48,322 nucleotides of DNA from an uncultured Myxococcales bacterium (lineage in GTDB: Bacteria; Myxococcota_A; UBA9042; DTJE01). Numbering within the stretch: the stretch's first letter is position 1; each line of letters starts with the position of its first letter. The notes under the pieces are model-generated. The model did not search any database. It saw only the letters and a program-made list of their open reading frames with translations, and had not been told where the DNA came from. Positions 1 to 9,197 of the stretch are shown here, one piece after another. The translations under genes and the position numbers were made by a program. Location of the stretch: positions 1 to 48,322 of the forward strand of contig CAIOFV010000059.1 of the NCBI GenBank assembly GCA_903857665.1, in the 5' to 3' direction.

Positions 1-1266
1 GTACTTCCTCGACGGCGACGGCGACGGCTACGGCGTGACGGGATCGACGAAGTGCCTGTGCGCCCCGTCGGGCCGGTACACGGCGCTGGTCGGGGGCGAC
101 TGCGCGGACGGCGACGCGAGCGTCAACCCGGGCGCGACCGAGGCGTGCAACGGGAAGGACGACAACTGCAACGGCGCCATCGACGAGGAGAACGCCACCG
201 GCTGTTCCACCTACTACTACGACAACGACGGCGACCATTACGGGCTGACCGGCACGTCCAAGTGCCTCTGCTCGGCCAGCGGCAAGTACACGGCGGGCGT
301 GGGGGGCGACTGCAACGACAACGCCTTCGCCGTCAACCCCGGGGTGCTCGAGGCATGCTTCAACGGGATCGACGACAACTGCAACGGCCTGACCGACGAG
401 GCGGGCTGCCAGGGGTGCCTGACGTACTACTATGATTTCGACGGCGACACCTACGGCGTCAACGGCAACACGCAGTGCCTGTCGGCCCCCACCGGCAGGT
501 ACGGCGCGACGCGGGGCGGGGACTGCCTGGACACCGACGCGACGGTCAACCCGGGGGCGACCGAGGCGTGCAACGGGAAGGACGACAACTGCAACGGCGC
601 CACCGACGAGGAGGGCGCCAGCGGGTGCACCACGTACTTCCTCGACGGCGACGGCGACGGCTACGGCGTGACGGGATCGACGAAGTGCCTGTGCGCCCCG
701 TCGGGCCGGTACACGGCGCTGGTCGGGGGCGACTGCGCGGACGGCGACGCGACCGTCAACCCGGCCCAGACCGAGTCGTGCAACGGTCGTGACGACAACT
801 GCAACGGCGTCACCGACGAGGAGGGCGCGACCGGCTGCGCCACCTATTACTACGACAACGACGGCGACCATTACGGCGTGACCGGCACGACGAAGTGCCT
901 CTGCGCGGCCGGCGGCAAGTACACGGCGGGCGTGGGGGGCGACTGCAACGACAACGCCTTCGCCGTCAACCCCGGCGTTCTCGAAGCCTGCGCCAACGGG
1001 ATCGACGACAACTGCAACGGCCTGACCGACGAGCCGGGATGCCTGGGGTGCGTCACGTACTACTACGATTCGGACGGCGACACGTACGGCGCCACCGGCA
1101 ACACGCTGTGCCTGTCGGCCCCCAGCGGCAAGTACACCGCGACGCGCGGCGGGGACTGCCTGGACACCGACGCCACCGTCAACCCGGGTGCGATCGAGTC
1201 GTGCAACGGGAAGGACGACAACTGCAACGGCCTCACCGACGAGGAGGGCGCCAGCGGGTGCGCGAC
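1..1266 (+). repeat. Tandem duplication of a 633-bp (211-codon) three-module unit
   Basis: Position 634 restarts the sequence seen at position 1, and the next module boundary is at 1267, so the spacing is exactly 633 bp. The first ~120 bp of the two copies differ at only about two bases near 112 and 745 before divergence increases, and the second and third modules of each copy also match closely. The unit contains three ~70-residue modules and keeps the reading frame. This is a recent in-frame duplication inside an already repetitive gene. Confidence 0.85.
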
Positions 1267-2884
1267 GTGGTTCTACGATTTCGACAACGACACGTGGGGC
1301 ACGCTGGCCTCGAAGTGCCTGTGCGCAGCGACGGGCCTGTACCGCGCCGCGCGGGCCGGCGACTGCGACGACGGCAGCGACCTCGTCCACCCGGGCGCGG
1401 TCGAGGCGTGCAACGGGATCGACGACAACTGCAACGGCGCCACCGACGAGGAGAACGCGACCGGCTGCACCCGCTACTTCACCGACGTGGACAACGACAC
1501 CTGGGGCGTCGGGACGTCGAAGTGCTTCTGCGCACCGACGGGCAACTACCGCGCGGTGGTCGCCGGCGACTGCAACGACAACGACGCCGCCATCCGGCCG
1601 AACGCGACCGAGAACTGCGACAACATCGACAACAACTGCAATGGCAGCACGGACGAAGGCTGCGACGACGACGGCGACCACTGGTGCGACGCGGCCATGA
1701 TCCGCATCGGCACGCCGCCCGTCTGCCCCCTGGGCGGCGGCGACTGCGACGACACCAACGCGGCGATCAACCCCGGCGCGCTCGAAAGCTGCGACAACAT
1801 CGACAACAACTGCAACGGCAGCACGGACGAAGGCTGCGACGACGACGGCGACCACTGGTGCGACGCGTCCATGGTCGTGGTGGGCAGGCCGCTCGCCTGC
1901 CCGAACGGCGGCGGCGACTGCAACGATGCCAACGCGGCCATCAACCCCGGCGTCGTCGAGATGTGCGACAACATCGACAACAACTGCAACGGCAACACGG
2001 ACGAGGGCTGCGACGACGACTACGACCACTGGTGCGACGCGTCCATGGTCGTGGTGGGCACGCCGGCCATCTGCGTCAACGGCGGCGGCGACTGCAACGA
2101 CAACAACCCGGCGATCAACCCGGGCGCGCCCGAGGCCTGCAACGGGGTGGACGACAACTGCAATGGCACGGTGGACGAGGGCGGCGACGCGCTGTGCGCG
2201 CAGTACGCCTTCACGACACCGACCTGCCAGGGGGCGGGCGGATGCGGCTGGACGTGCGTGGCGGACCACTTCAACATCGACAACAACATCACCAACGGCT
2301 GCGAGTGCCCCGACACCGAGTCGTCCGGAAACACCTGCGCGACCGCGATCAACCTGGGGCAGCTCCCGGACGGGGTGGGCGGCAAGACCCTCACCGTGAC
2401 CGGGCGCCTGCTCGCCCTCGGGGACGAGGACTGGTACCTGGTCCACGCCGTGGACACCGCCGACAGCGGGACGTTCGCCGTGCCCGGCCACAACCTGTTC
2501 AACCTGCGTGCGATGCTCAATCCCGCGGCCCAGGCCAACATCAGGCTGGCAGTCCAGAAGGGCGGCTGCACCGTCATCGACCCGGATGCCTGCAGCGGCG
2601 CTCGCGATGCCGGGTGGTCCGTCGCCACCGCGACGGCCCCGGACGGGTCGAACCCCTGGGGCCGGCACGAGAGCCCGTGCGTCACCCAGGGCTCGACCTA
2701 CGATTGTGCCGCGGGGTCCGACTGCTGCGAGGGCGGCGCGACCTGTACGGACGCGAACAAGAAATCGAACTGGTGCACGTCGAAGGAGGACGACTACTAC
2801 ATCAAGGTCTACCGGGACCCGGCGGCAGCGGCGACGACGTGCGATCAGTTCCTGTACACGTTGACGATCGTCCACGAACCGTGA
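2..2884 (+). CDS. MopE-like Cys/Asp repeat surface protein, 5'-truncated by window edge
   Basis: The reading frame is already open at the first base, so the N-terminus lies outside the window. The visible 961 residues hold about eleven modules. The first eight, about 70 residues each, combine a calcium-loop-like stretch (DGDGDGYG, DNDGDHYG), a CLC or CLS motif, GGDCxD, a VNPG turn and CNGxDDNCNGxxDE. Three shorter CDDDGDHWCDA modules follow. This is the pattern of the Pfam 'putative metal-binding motif' found in the Methylococcus copper protein MopE and in many deltaproteobacterial surface proteins. The final ~220 residues form a different domain with GDEDWYLV, resembling the beta-sandwich pre-peptidase C-terminal type. 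The likely role is an extracellular, disulfide-rich, Ca/Cu-binding surface protein; the metal is not shown by the sequence. At the DNA level a 633-bp unit is duplicated (separate entry). Confidence 0.85.
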   Translation, partial: YFLDGDGDGYGVTGSTKCLCAPSGRYTALVGGDCADGDASVNPGATEACNGKDDNCNGAIDEENATGCSTYYYDNDGDHYGLTGTSKCLCSASGKYTAGVGGDCNDNAFAVNPGVLEACFNGIDDNCNGLTDEAGCQGCLTYYYDFDGDTYGVNGNTQCLSAPTGRYGATRGGDCLDTDATVNPGATEACNGKDDNCNGATDEEGASGCTTYFLDGDGDGYGVTGSTKCLCAPSGRYTALVGGDCADGDATVNPAQTESCNGRDDNCNGVTDEEGATGCATYYYDNDGDHYGVTGTTKCLCAAGGKYTAGVGGDCNDNAFAVNPGVLEACANGIDDNCNGLTDEPGCLGCVTYYYDSDGDTYGATGNTLCLSAPSGKYTATRGGDCLDTDATVNPGAIESCNGKDDNCNGLTDEEGASGCATWFYDFDNDTWGTLASKCLCAATGLYRAARAGDCDDGSDLVHPGAVEACNGIDDNCNGATDEENATGCTRYFTDVDNDTWGVGTSKCFCAPTGNYRAVVAGDCNDNDAAIRPNATENCDNIDNNCNGSTDEGCDDDGDHWCDAAMIRIGTPPVCPLGGGDCDDTNAAINPGALESCDNIDNNCNGSTDEGCDDDGDHWCDASMVVVGRPLACPNGGGDCNDANAAINPGVVEMCDNIDNNCNGNTDEGCDDDYDHWCDASMVVVGTPAICVNGGGDCNDNNPAINPGAPEACNGVDDNCNGTVDEGGDALCAQYAFTTPTCQGAGGCGWTCVADHFNIDNNITNGCECPDTESSGNTCATAINLGQLPDGVGGKTLTVTGRLLALGDEDWYLVHAVDTADSGTFAVPGHNLFNLRAMLNPAAQANIRLAVQKGGCTVIDPDACSGARDAGWSVATATAPDGSNPWGRHESPCVTQGSTYDCAAGSDCCEGGATCTDANKKSNWCTSKEDDYYIKVYRDPAAAATTCDQFLYTLTIVHEP

Positions 2885-2931
2885 CCCGGACGAAGCGCCG
2901 CCGATTCCGGATCGGTGATCAATTCACCCCA

Positions 2932-2960
2932 TTGACGCGATCGGCCGGCCTCCGATACAG
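2932..2960 (+). promoter_or_regulatory. Sigma70-like promoter
   Basis: TTGACG (2932-2937), a 16-17 bp spacer, then GATACA/ATACAG (2954-2960), about 65 bp before the lipoprotein gene at 3027. Inferred by eye. Confidence 0.45.
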
Positions 2961-3026
2961 TCGCTGACGACCCGGTCCTTCCTGACACAGCGTAGTTGCA
3001 TCTTGAAGATGCCAGAAGGAGTCCAT

Positions 3027-3968
3027 ATGCGGACGTTCCTGGGGTTCGCCGTCGTGATGACGCTGACGTTCGCGTGCGTGAAGGTCAGCGAACCGGACTT
3101 CCCCGAGGTGGTCATCAACGTCGAGGGGGGCAACAGCAGCGGGACCTGCCTGAAGTGCGACGCGGCGGCCATGAAGGGCCGCGTCTACCGGGTCACTCGC
3201 CTGGAAATCGACGAGCCCGACGCGTTCGCCGAGATCCTCAACGTGATGTGGCAGGGCGACGTCAAGAACAACATCCTCAACGTGATCATCGTCATCGACG
3301 ACGCCGTCGCCGGGACCGGGACCGCGTTCGAAAAGCTGTCGGTAACGCTTGGGCCGGGCTGGCGCGAGCCGAAGATGCCCTACGTGCTGCCGGCCCCCGA
3401 CGGCCAGGCCACGTCCGACATGGTGACCGACTACTGCCTGCTGGACGGGCTGAGCCTCAACGTGGACCTGGCGCCCTACCACGGCACGCAATGCCAGTTC
3501 AAGAGCACCGCACCCACGTCGCTGTACTTCCACTCGGGCCCCCGGGACGCGCCGTTGATCTGCTCCCCGGACAACCAGCCGGCCAACAACATCCCGATCA
3601 GCGACATGAGCATCCGCATGTCGTTCAACGACGACTGCACCGCGGTGAAGGACGGCTTCCTGCTGGGCTGCATCACGATGGACGCCGCGGACCGGATCTG
3701 CATGTGCATGGGTTCCCCCGGGACGTGCCAGTGGAACAACCAGCCCGGGGCGACCTACGCGCCCGACGCGCTGGACGATTCCTGCCACCTCGCCTGCGGG
3801 GACGAGTGGCTGTCGTTCGGCAGCATCATCCGCTCGTTCGGGTTGCAGGCGGGATGCCTGACGCCGGACGGCACGAAGGGGTATTTCGTGCAGGCGTTCT
3901 TCGACGCCGCGATGATCCCCGAAACGAAGTTCAACAAGGTGTCCTCGAACGATTGCCAATCGCACTGA
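3027..3968 (+). CDS. Secreted lipoprotein of unknown function
   Basis: I chose ATG 3027 because AGAAGGA (3014-3020) sits six bases upstream and the resulting N-terminus is a compact lipoprotein signal (MRTFLGF...LTFAC) with the lipobox Cys near residue 16. An in-frame TTG at 3003 would spoil the signal. The mature ~298-residue protein carries about a dozen further cysteines, including CLKCDA soon after the lipobox and a CMCMG cluster, so it is probably disulfide-bonded in the periplasm or at the surface. I recognise no family. It lies 10 bp before the FadL-like gene on the same strand, so the two are likely one transcript from the promoter at 2932-2960. Confidence 0.75.
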   Translation: MRTFLGFAVVMTLTFACVKVSEPDFPEVVINVEGGNSSGTCLKCDAAAMKGRVYRVTRLEIDEPDAFAEILNVMWQGDVKNNILNVIIVIDDAVAGTGTAFEKLSVTLGPGWREPKMPYVLPAPDGQATSDMVTDYCLLDGLSLNVDLAPYHGTQCQFKSTAPTSLYFHSGPRDAPLICSPDNQPANNIPISDMSIRMSFNDDCTAVKDGFLLGCITMDAADRICMCMGSPGTCQWNNQPGATYAPDALDDSCHLACGDEWLSFGSIIRSFGLQAGCLTPDGTKGYFVQAFFDAAMIPETKFNKVSSNDCQSH

Positions 3969-3978
3969 CGGAGGCGCC

Positions 3979-5457
3979 ATGAAGTCGACCTTCGCCGTGC
4001 CGGTTGGCATCGTGCTGGCAACGTTGGTGATCGCGCTGCCCATCCGTGCTTTCGCGGGCGGGTTCGAGGTCGGGGACCAGGGCGCTCGGGCGGCCGGGCG
4101 CGCCGGCGCGTTCACGGTGAAGGCCGACGACCCGACGGCCATCGACCTGAACCCTGCCGGCCTCGCGTCGATGCGCGGTACGCAGATCTTCCTGGGGAAC
4201 CGGTTCATCGTAGGCAACGAAGAGTACCGTCGCGCCCGGACGCTGGACTGGAGCGAGGCGGTCCACGGGGTTCCCCGCTTCCTGACGTTCGCGCCGGTCA
4301 AGAACCAGACGCCCAACCAGTACCTGGGGCCGATCATCGCCGTCACCAGCGATTTCGGCCTGAAGGACTGGGGCTTCGGGCTGTCCCTGGACGCGCCGCC
4401 CGGGACCATGAGCCAGGACTTCCCGATCGACGGCCCGCAGAAGTACATGCTGGTTTCGCGCACCGTCGAAATCCTGTACTACAACGCCGCCGTAGCCTGG
4501 AAATACAAGGACGTCTTCGGCATCGGGGCGACGCTGCAGTGGGTGGACCTGCAGAGCATCAAGTTCAACCTGGTCATCAACGGCAACACCTCGCCGCGCA
4601 TCGTTGAACCCGATTCCAGCCGGTTCGACATCCTGTCGAAGCTGTCCGGCGCCGACCACCTCAACGCGACGGCGATCCTGGGCGTGTGGTACCACCCGAC
4701 CCCCGCCCTGCAGTTCGCGGCGTCGGCCCGCCTGGTCCCCGTGCAGTTCCGCGCGAAGTCGCACCTGGCGATCCAGGCGCTCAGCCTCAAGCTGGACAAG
4801 GCGCCGCAACTGACCCGCAACGGCAAGCCCGACAACTCGGTGACGTTCTCGTTCGTGCTGCCGCCCAAGCTGCGCGTCGGCGGCCGCTATGTCTTCACCC
4901 GGGGCGGCCAGGAACTGGGCGACATCGAACTGGACCTCGGCTACGAGGCGTGGTCGATGGTCGACAACTTCACGCTGGACGGCACCGGCCTGGTGTCCAC
5001 GGTGCTGGGGCAGAACGTGCCGATCGGGACGATCAAGGTGGCGCGCCACTGGAAGGACACGTACAGCCTGCGGCTGGGCGGGGACTGGAACGTGTACCCG
5101 ACCCACGTCACGCTGCGTGGCGGCTTCTACTACGAAACCGGGGCGACGCCGGATGCCTACGCGTACATCGACACGCCTCCCGGACCGCGCCTGGGGCCCA
5201 GCGTCGGGTTCTCGCTGGACTGGGCCGGGTTCGACCTGTCGGCGTCCTACAGTTACCTGTTCTCGCTGCCGACGGTGGTGACGGAATCGGAATCGCGCTC
5301 CTACCAGCAGACGCCCGGCAACCCGTGCAAGGCGCCCTACACCGACACGAACAACTGCAGCCAGTACTACCTGGGAAAGGCCGGGGCGCCCGCGAACGCC
5401 GGCGTCTATACCGCCAACTACCACATGATGTCAGTTTCGGTGGGATACAAGTTCTGA
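3979..5457 (+). CDS. FadL/TodX-family outer membrane transport protein
   Basis: This 492-residue protein starts with a cleavable signal peptide (about residues 1-28, ending in AFAGG). Directly after it is the FadL-family N-terminus: GGFEVGDQGARAAGRAGAF, then ADDPTAIDLNPAGLA. The family (OmpP1/FadL/TodX) forms 14-stranded outer membrane barrels that admit long-chain fatty acids or aromatic hydrocarbons by lateral diffusion. The rest shows alternating beta-strand composition, and the protein ends in VGYKF, with the terminal Phe recognised by the BAM machinery. Length is normal for the family. The substrate cannot be read from sequence. It follows the lipoprotein gene by 10 bp; the next gene converges from the other strand. 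Confidence 0.88.
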   Translation: MKSTFAVPVGIVLATLVIALPIRAFAGGFEVGDQGARAAGRAGAFTVKADDPTAIDLNPAGLASMRGTQIFLGNRFIVGNEEYRRARTLDWSEAVHGVPRFLTFAPVKNQTPNQYLGPIIAVTSDFGLKDWGFGLSLDAPPGTMSQDFPIDGPQKYMLVSRTVEILYYNAAVAWKYKDVFGIGATLQWVDLQSIKFNLVINGNTSPRIVEPDSSRFDILSKLSGADHLNATAILGVWYHPTPALQFAASARLVPVQFRAKSHLAIQALSLKLDKAPQLTRNGKPDNSVTFSFVLPPKLRVGGRYVFTRGGQELGDIELDLGYEAWSMVDNFTLDGTGLVSTVLGQNVPIGTIKVARHWKDTYSLRLGGDWNVYPTHVTLRGGFYYETGATPDAYAYIDTPPGPRLGPSVGFSLDWAGFDLSASYSYLFSLPTVVTESESRSYQQTPGNPCKAPYTDTNNCSQYYLGKAGAPANAGVYTANYHMMSVSVGYKF

Positions 5458-5509
5458 GGGACGGCGGGCGATGCCCGGGCCGGACCGTTCGAACCTCACG
5501 CCCCGCCCG

Positions 5510-6751
5510 TCAATGCTTCGGATCGAACGCGTCGGTGGCGTAGCCGGTCAGTTCGGTGTAGCCGACGCCCGTCACGACGGTGCCGCCGCGGGTCCCGGTG
5601 ACGGTGGTCTGCCCTTCCCAGTAGTTCTGGAACGGGTTGTACATCTCCTGGTCATCGACCGCCGTCACGACGGCGATGTTCCAGTCGCCCGGCGGGATCG
5701 TGATGTCCCAGTCCATCGGGTACACGCCGTCCGTATGCGGGCTGGCCCAGGTGCGCCGCGGCGTGATCTGGAAGCTGTCCAGCCCCTCCAGCGGCGTCAG
5801 GTTGCCGTCCGGGTCGATGATCGTGCCGGCCTTGCCGACCAGGACGCCCTCCCAGGACGTGAACTGGAACAGCATGATTTCCCACTTGTCCTCGGTCTGG
5901 ATGCTCCACCAGTCCCAGCCCCGGTACTCGTTGTTGTCGAAGCCGCCCCACTGGTGGTCCATCCAGGCCTGCCCGGTGACCGCGTGCTCGCCGGTCGGCG
6001 TGGACAGCGTGCCTTGGGCGGCCAAACGCGTGAACGAGTAGTACCAACTGCTCTTGCCCGTGTTGCCCATCGGGATGATGCCGTCGATGCCATGCCGAAC
6101 CACGCGCTTCTGCGGGCTGACCGTCAGGTCGAGGGTCCACGGGGTGGCCTTGCCGTCCTTCTCAGTACCTGCGGGAATCTGGCCGATGATGTGGTCGTTG
6201 CCGTCGCCGCCTTCCTCGAAGCGGCAGTTGTCGACCTCCAGCACGACCGGGTCCGAGGTCCAGTTCTGCGGATCCAGCGAGATGCTGTCGGTGTGGAAGT
6301 GATCCAGCGCGGTCACGTCCGTCACCGCCACGTGGCACATGAACCCGATGCCGTCCATCTGGAACGTCGGCATCAGGTCGTACCGGAAGATCGTGATTTC
6401 GAAGCCCCACAGGTGATCGCCGTCCTTCAGGTGGCCCGTGTAGTACCACCACTCCGACTGGTCGGTGTGGGAGGCCGCGTCCCGGGGCAGCACGATCGTG
6501 GTATCGACGCACTCGCCGTAGTTGCAGTACGCGTCGGTCCCGCAGTCCTGGCGCTGCGCAAGGCCGTCCACACACGTCACCGCCACGTTGCCCTCGCAGG
6601 TCGCCTGGGCGGACGAGCATCCCTGGGGCAGGTCCGCCCCCTGGATCGCGTCGGAATCGGCGCCGACCGTGCCGGCGGGATCGCTGCCGCAGGCGACGAT
6701 CGCCAGGCCGATCGAAAGGGCCAGAAGGCACGCGGAATGGCGAGCGTTCAT
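5510..6751 (-). CDS. CrtC/AttH-like lipocalin-domain lipoprotein
   Basis: Start ATG 6751 follows a GACAGGAGAC ribosome site. The first 22 residues are a lipoprotein signal (LAIVACGS). After a Cys-rich linker the protein shows the hallmark of the carotenoid 1,2-hydratase/AttH fold: SEWWYYTGHL and FEITIFR near residues 100-130, MDHQWGGF in the middle, and GVGYTELTGYA near the end. Family members are double lipocalin-like barrels; some hydrate carotenoids (CrtC) and some are secreted hydrolases of unknown substrate (AttH). No carotenoid genes are nearby, so a CrtC reaction should not be assumed. Its start is divergent from the gene at 6911, with its own promoter at 6803-6831. Confidence 0.82.
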   Translation of the reverse strand: MNARHSACLLALSIGLAIVACGSDPAGTVGADSDAIQGADLPQGCSSAQATCEGNVAVTCVDGLAQRQDCGTDAYCNYGECVDTTIVLPRDAASHTDQSEWWYYTGHLKDGDHLWGFEITIFRYDLMPTFQMDGIGFMCHVAVTDVTALDHFHTDSISLDPQNWTSDPVVLEVDNCRFEEGGDGNDHIIGQIPAGTEKDGKATPWTLDLTVSPQKRVVRHGIDGIIPMGNTGKSSWYYSFTRLAAQGTLSTPTGEHAVTGQAWMDHQWGGFDNNEYRGWDWWSIQTEDKWEIMLFQFTSWEGVLVGKAGTIIDPDGNLTPLEGLDSFQITPRRTWASPHTDGVYPMDWDITIPPGDWNIAVVTAVDDQEMYNPFQNYWEGQTTVTGTRGGTVVTGVGYTELTGYATDAFDPKH

Positions 6752-6802
6752 GGGGGCGTCTCCTGTCGGGTGAAGCCGGGCGCGGCAATGAGGACCGCAC
6801 GA

Positions 6803-6831
6803 ATTGTACCCACGACGGTCCGCGTTCGCAA
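6803..6831 (-). promoter_or_regulatory. Sigma70-like promoter of the lipocalin lipoprotein gene
   Basis: On the minus strand TTGCGA, exactly 17 bp, then TACAAT; about 50 bp upstream of the ATG at 6751. A close consensus match. Confidence 0.6.
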
Positions 6832-6855
6832 CACGCCGGTCAGTCACCCGCACGA

Positions 6856-6885
6856 TTGACTTCCGGGCCGTCCTGCGGCCATAAG
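6856..6885 (+). promoter_or_regulatory. Sigma70-like promoter of the large membrane protein gene
   Basis: TTGACT (6856-6861), 18 bp, CATAAG (6880-6885), 25 bp before ATG 6911 with a GGGGAAGGA ribosome site between. Back to back with the promoter at 6803-6831. Confidence 0.4.
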
Positions 6886-6910
6886 ACGACTTCCTGCACG
6901 GGGAAGGATC

Positions 6911-9034
6911 ATGCGCGCTGCGAGGATTCCCGGGACGCTGGCCGGGGTCCTGGTTCTCGCCTGCGCGGCCAGCCTCAACGCAACCGCCCAGCCCGCGAAC
7001 GACGCCGATGCGAAGATGTTCCTGGGCCCGGATGCCAGCGCGTTGATCCGGAACCTGCTGGCCCCGCATGCGCAGGGGGTGCCCCTGCCGGGAGGATGGG
7101 CCCTCGCCGGGATCGGGATCCAGCCGCGCCAGGCGCTCTGCAGGTTCACGGGCCCGTCGGGAAGCCTGTCCCTTCGACTGCTCCCGCCCCGGATCGGGGC
7201 CCGGCAGGCATCGACGAACTTCTCGTTGGAGTTCGAGTCGTCGGAAGGGGTCCCCGATCCGGAATTCGTGGCTGCCCGCGACTACCTGGCCTCGCTGGTG
7301 GTCGAGCACGATCGGGGCGCCAGTCCCTGGGTGCTTCCACGGGAATCGCCCGACCCCGGTGCGGGCGGTACCGCCGTCGCGCCCCCCGCCGCCGCATTCG
7401 GCTGGATCACGATCTGCCAGGCCTGCATCCTCCTGGGCCTGGGCCTCCTGGCCATCCGTCCCCGGTGGCTCCTGGGGCGGATTCGCCGTGTGTCGGCCCA
7501 GGAATGGGCAGCGTTGGCCCTCGTCACGACGCTCGCGGCGATCCTGCGACTCGTCGGGGGCACGCGGATTCCCGGCTACATCAACAACCATGGATACGGG
7601 ATCTTGAACGAGCTCCTGGGGAACAACATGCCCAACCCGGATCGGTACTACGGGATCGGAATGGCGGCGTTGCATGGCCTGGCGCTTTCGGTCCTGCCGC
7701 GAACCGAAACGACCCTGCTGGCGGTCCAGTACCTGGCCTCCGTCCTCACGGTCCCGGCGACGTGGGCCGCGACTCGGCTCTGGGTGGGCAAGCCCGCCGC
7801 GATCTGGGCCGCGCTCGCCGCCGCCGTCTTTTCCGGTCCCGTCTACTATGCCCTGACGGAATTCGCACAGGTCCCCGGGGCGCTGTTCGTCTGGATGTCC
7901 GTCGCGCTTCTGGGCCTCGCCGCGAGGGAAAGGGACTCGATCGCCCTGTTCGCATCCGCGATCCTGGGTGGGATCGCCTGCCAGTTCCATCCGGTCCTGA
8001 ACGTGTTCCCTGCGCTGCTGTTCCTGTTCGCCCTGTCGACCCCGCAAGGGAGGGGCCTGCTGCGGTGGCGGCCCACGTGGCTGGCGGCCCTGGTGCTGGC
8101 GGCTCTGTGGGCCTTCCCAGCCCAACGGGCGCTGTCGCACCTGGCGGCGGGCGAGACACCGGCCCATTCCGTGTCCGCGCAGCTCCTCCAGTTCGAGGCG
8201 CTCGTGCAGGTGAACCAGGGATTCGACCACAGCGGCAATACCTTCCTGAACCCCGCGTTCACTCCGCCGACCTTCGCCCTGCTGGCCGCCATCGGCCTGT
8301 TCGCCGCCCTCCGATCGCGGCCCCGGCGATGGGCCGTGGGCGTCGCCGCGCTGGGCGCGATCCTGTTGACCCTTCCCGGCCTGCAGGGCATTCGGATGAA
8401 CGCCTTGCGCCAGTCGGTGGCCGCCCACGGGTTCCTGGCCCTCCCGGTGGGCCTCGGGATCGCGACCCTTCTGTCCCTGCTGCCGGATTCCAGGGCGTGG
8501 CGCCGCGCAGGCGGCCTCGGCGGGGCCTCGCTGGTCGCGCTCTCGATGGCCATCTGGCCCGGGCCGCTGGGGCAACTGTTCACGCCGCAGCACGAGCGGA
8601 ACTTCATCGCGGGCTCGATCGGCCTCGTTCCGGAACCCTGCACGATCTACCACCCCTCCTTCGAGCTGGGGACATCGCAGGAGCAGCCGGAGTACCTGTC
8701 GGACCCCGGCGGGAAACGCCGGGCCTGGAAACCGATCCTGGACTCCGGAGAGTCCATGCGCGCGGCTTCGGGGTGCGCCGTCTATTTCCGCTCGGCGGCC
8801 TGCTGGGACGCCGAAACCGGGGACCCCGCCCACCACCCGGAGCCGCTTCCCGGCCACCTGCGCCCCGAGTGCCAACGGATCGAGGCCGGCACCGACCTCG
8901 TGCCGCTGGCCGTGACATCGATCCCCGCCCGACCGGACTGCGAGCAGCATTTCCTGCAGGATTCCGTGGAGGTCGGCTTGTTCCTCGTCCGCCGCCCGAA
9001 CCCGGTCGAACCGGCAGGCCGCGCGGGCCCGTAG
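6911..9034 (+). CDS. Polytopic membrane protein with GT-C glycosyltransferase-like layout
   Basis: This 707-residue protein has an N-terminal signal or anchor segment (residues 1-27), a soluble segment to about 155, then at least nine hydrophobic helices (about 160-550), and a hydrophilic C-terminal domain of ~150 residues rich in Cys and Pro. After the first helix pair it reads GYINNHGYGIL...DRYYGIG, and the helix pattern (VLRIVGG-like, FSGPVYYALTEFAQVPGALF, FHPVLNVFPALLFLF) resembles ArnT/PMT-type GT-C transferases of Pfam GT39/PMT_2. No acidic catalytic motif is certain, so the function is inference. Transcribed divergently from the lipocalin gene. Confidence 0.6.
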   Translation: MRAARIPGTLAGVLVLACAASLNATAQPANDADAKMFLGPDASALIRNLLAPHAQGVPLPGGWALAGIGIQPRQALCRFTGPSGSLSLRLLPPRIGARQASTNFSLEFESSEGVPDPEFVAARDYLASLVVEHDRGASPWVLPRESPDPGAGGTAVAPPAAAFGWITICQACILLGLGLLAIRPRWLLGRIRRVSAQEWAALALVTTLAAILRLVGGTRIPGYINNHGYGILNELLGNNMPNPDRYYGIGMAALHGLALSVLPRTETTLLAVQYLASVLTVPATWAATRLWVGKPAAIWAALAAAVFSGPVYYALTEFAQVPGALFVWMSVALLGLAARERDSIALFASAILGGIACQFHPVLNVFPALLFLFALSTPQGRGLLRWRPTWLAALVLAALWAFPAQRALSHLAAGETPAHSVSAQLLQFEALVQVNQGFDHSGNTFLNPAFTPPTFALLAAIGLFAALRSRPRRWAVGVAALGAILLTLPGLQGIRMNALRQSVAAHGFLALPVGLGIATLLSLLPDSRAWRRAGGLGGASLVALSMAIWPGPLGQLFTPQHERNFIAGSIGLVPEPCTIYHPSFELGTSQEQPEYLSDPGGKRRAWKPILDSGESMRAASGCAVYFRSAACWDAETGDPAHHPEPLPGHLRPECQRIEAGTDLVPLAVTSIPARPDCEQHFLQDSVEVGLFLVRRPNPVEPAGRAGP

Positions 9035-9115
9035 GCCGTCCCATCGCGGGCCGTCGTCGGCTGCCGCGCCGCGTGGCCAGGGCCCGCCCGCGCCTTCCCA
9101 GCGGCAGGCCTTCGT

Positions 9116-9144
9116 TTGCAAACCGGAAGGGTTTCCTGTAGGTT
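9116..9144 (+). promoter_or_regulatory. Sigma70-like promoter of typA
   Basis: TTGCAA (9116-9121), 17 bp, TAGGTT (9139-9144), about 53 bp before the typA start. Confidence 0.4.
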
Positions 9145-9197
9145 GCGCTCCGCTGCGCGTCGCTCCGATACCAGCATGAACCCATGAAAGGAACTTG

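Noticed and set aside
895..2967. Very long Arg-rich open frame on the plus strand over the repeat gene
   Set aside because: It is a shifted frame of the Cys/Asp repeat gene; its Arg/Gln-rich composition is typical of GC-rich frame shadows and there is no ribosome site.
5465..5477. Terminator hairpin CGGGC-GAT-GCCCG between convergent genes
   Set aside because: Only five base pairs and no T-run in GC-rich DNA; too weak to list as a feature.
5487..5495. tRNA-like GTTCGAACC
   Set aside because: No acceptor stem, anticodon arm or T-stem pairing around it; it lies in the gap between convergent genes.
5510..9121. A 1203-residue minus-strand frame
   Set aside because: Only the last 413 residues, from ATG 6751 behind a ribosome site, make sense; the upstream part is antisense to the gene at 6911-9034.
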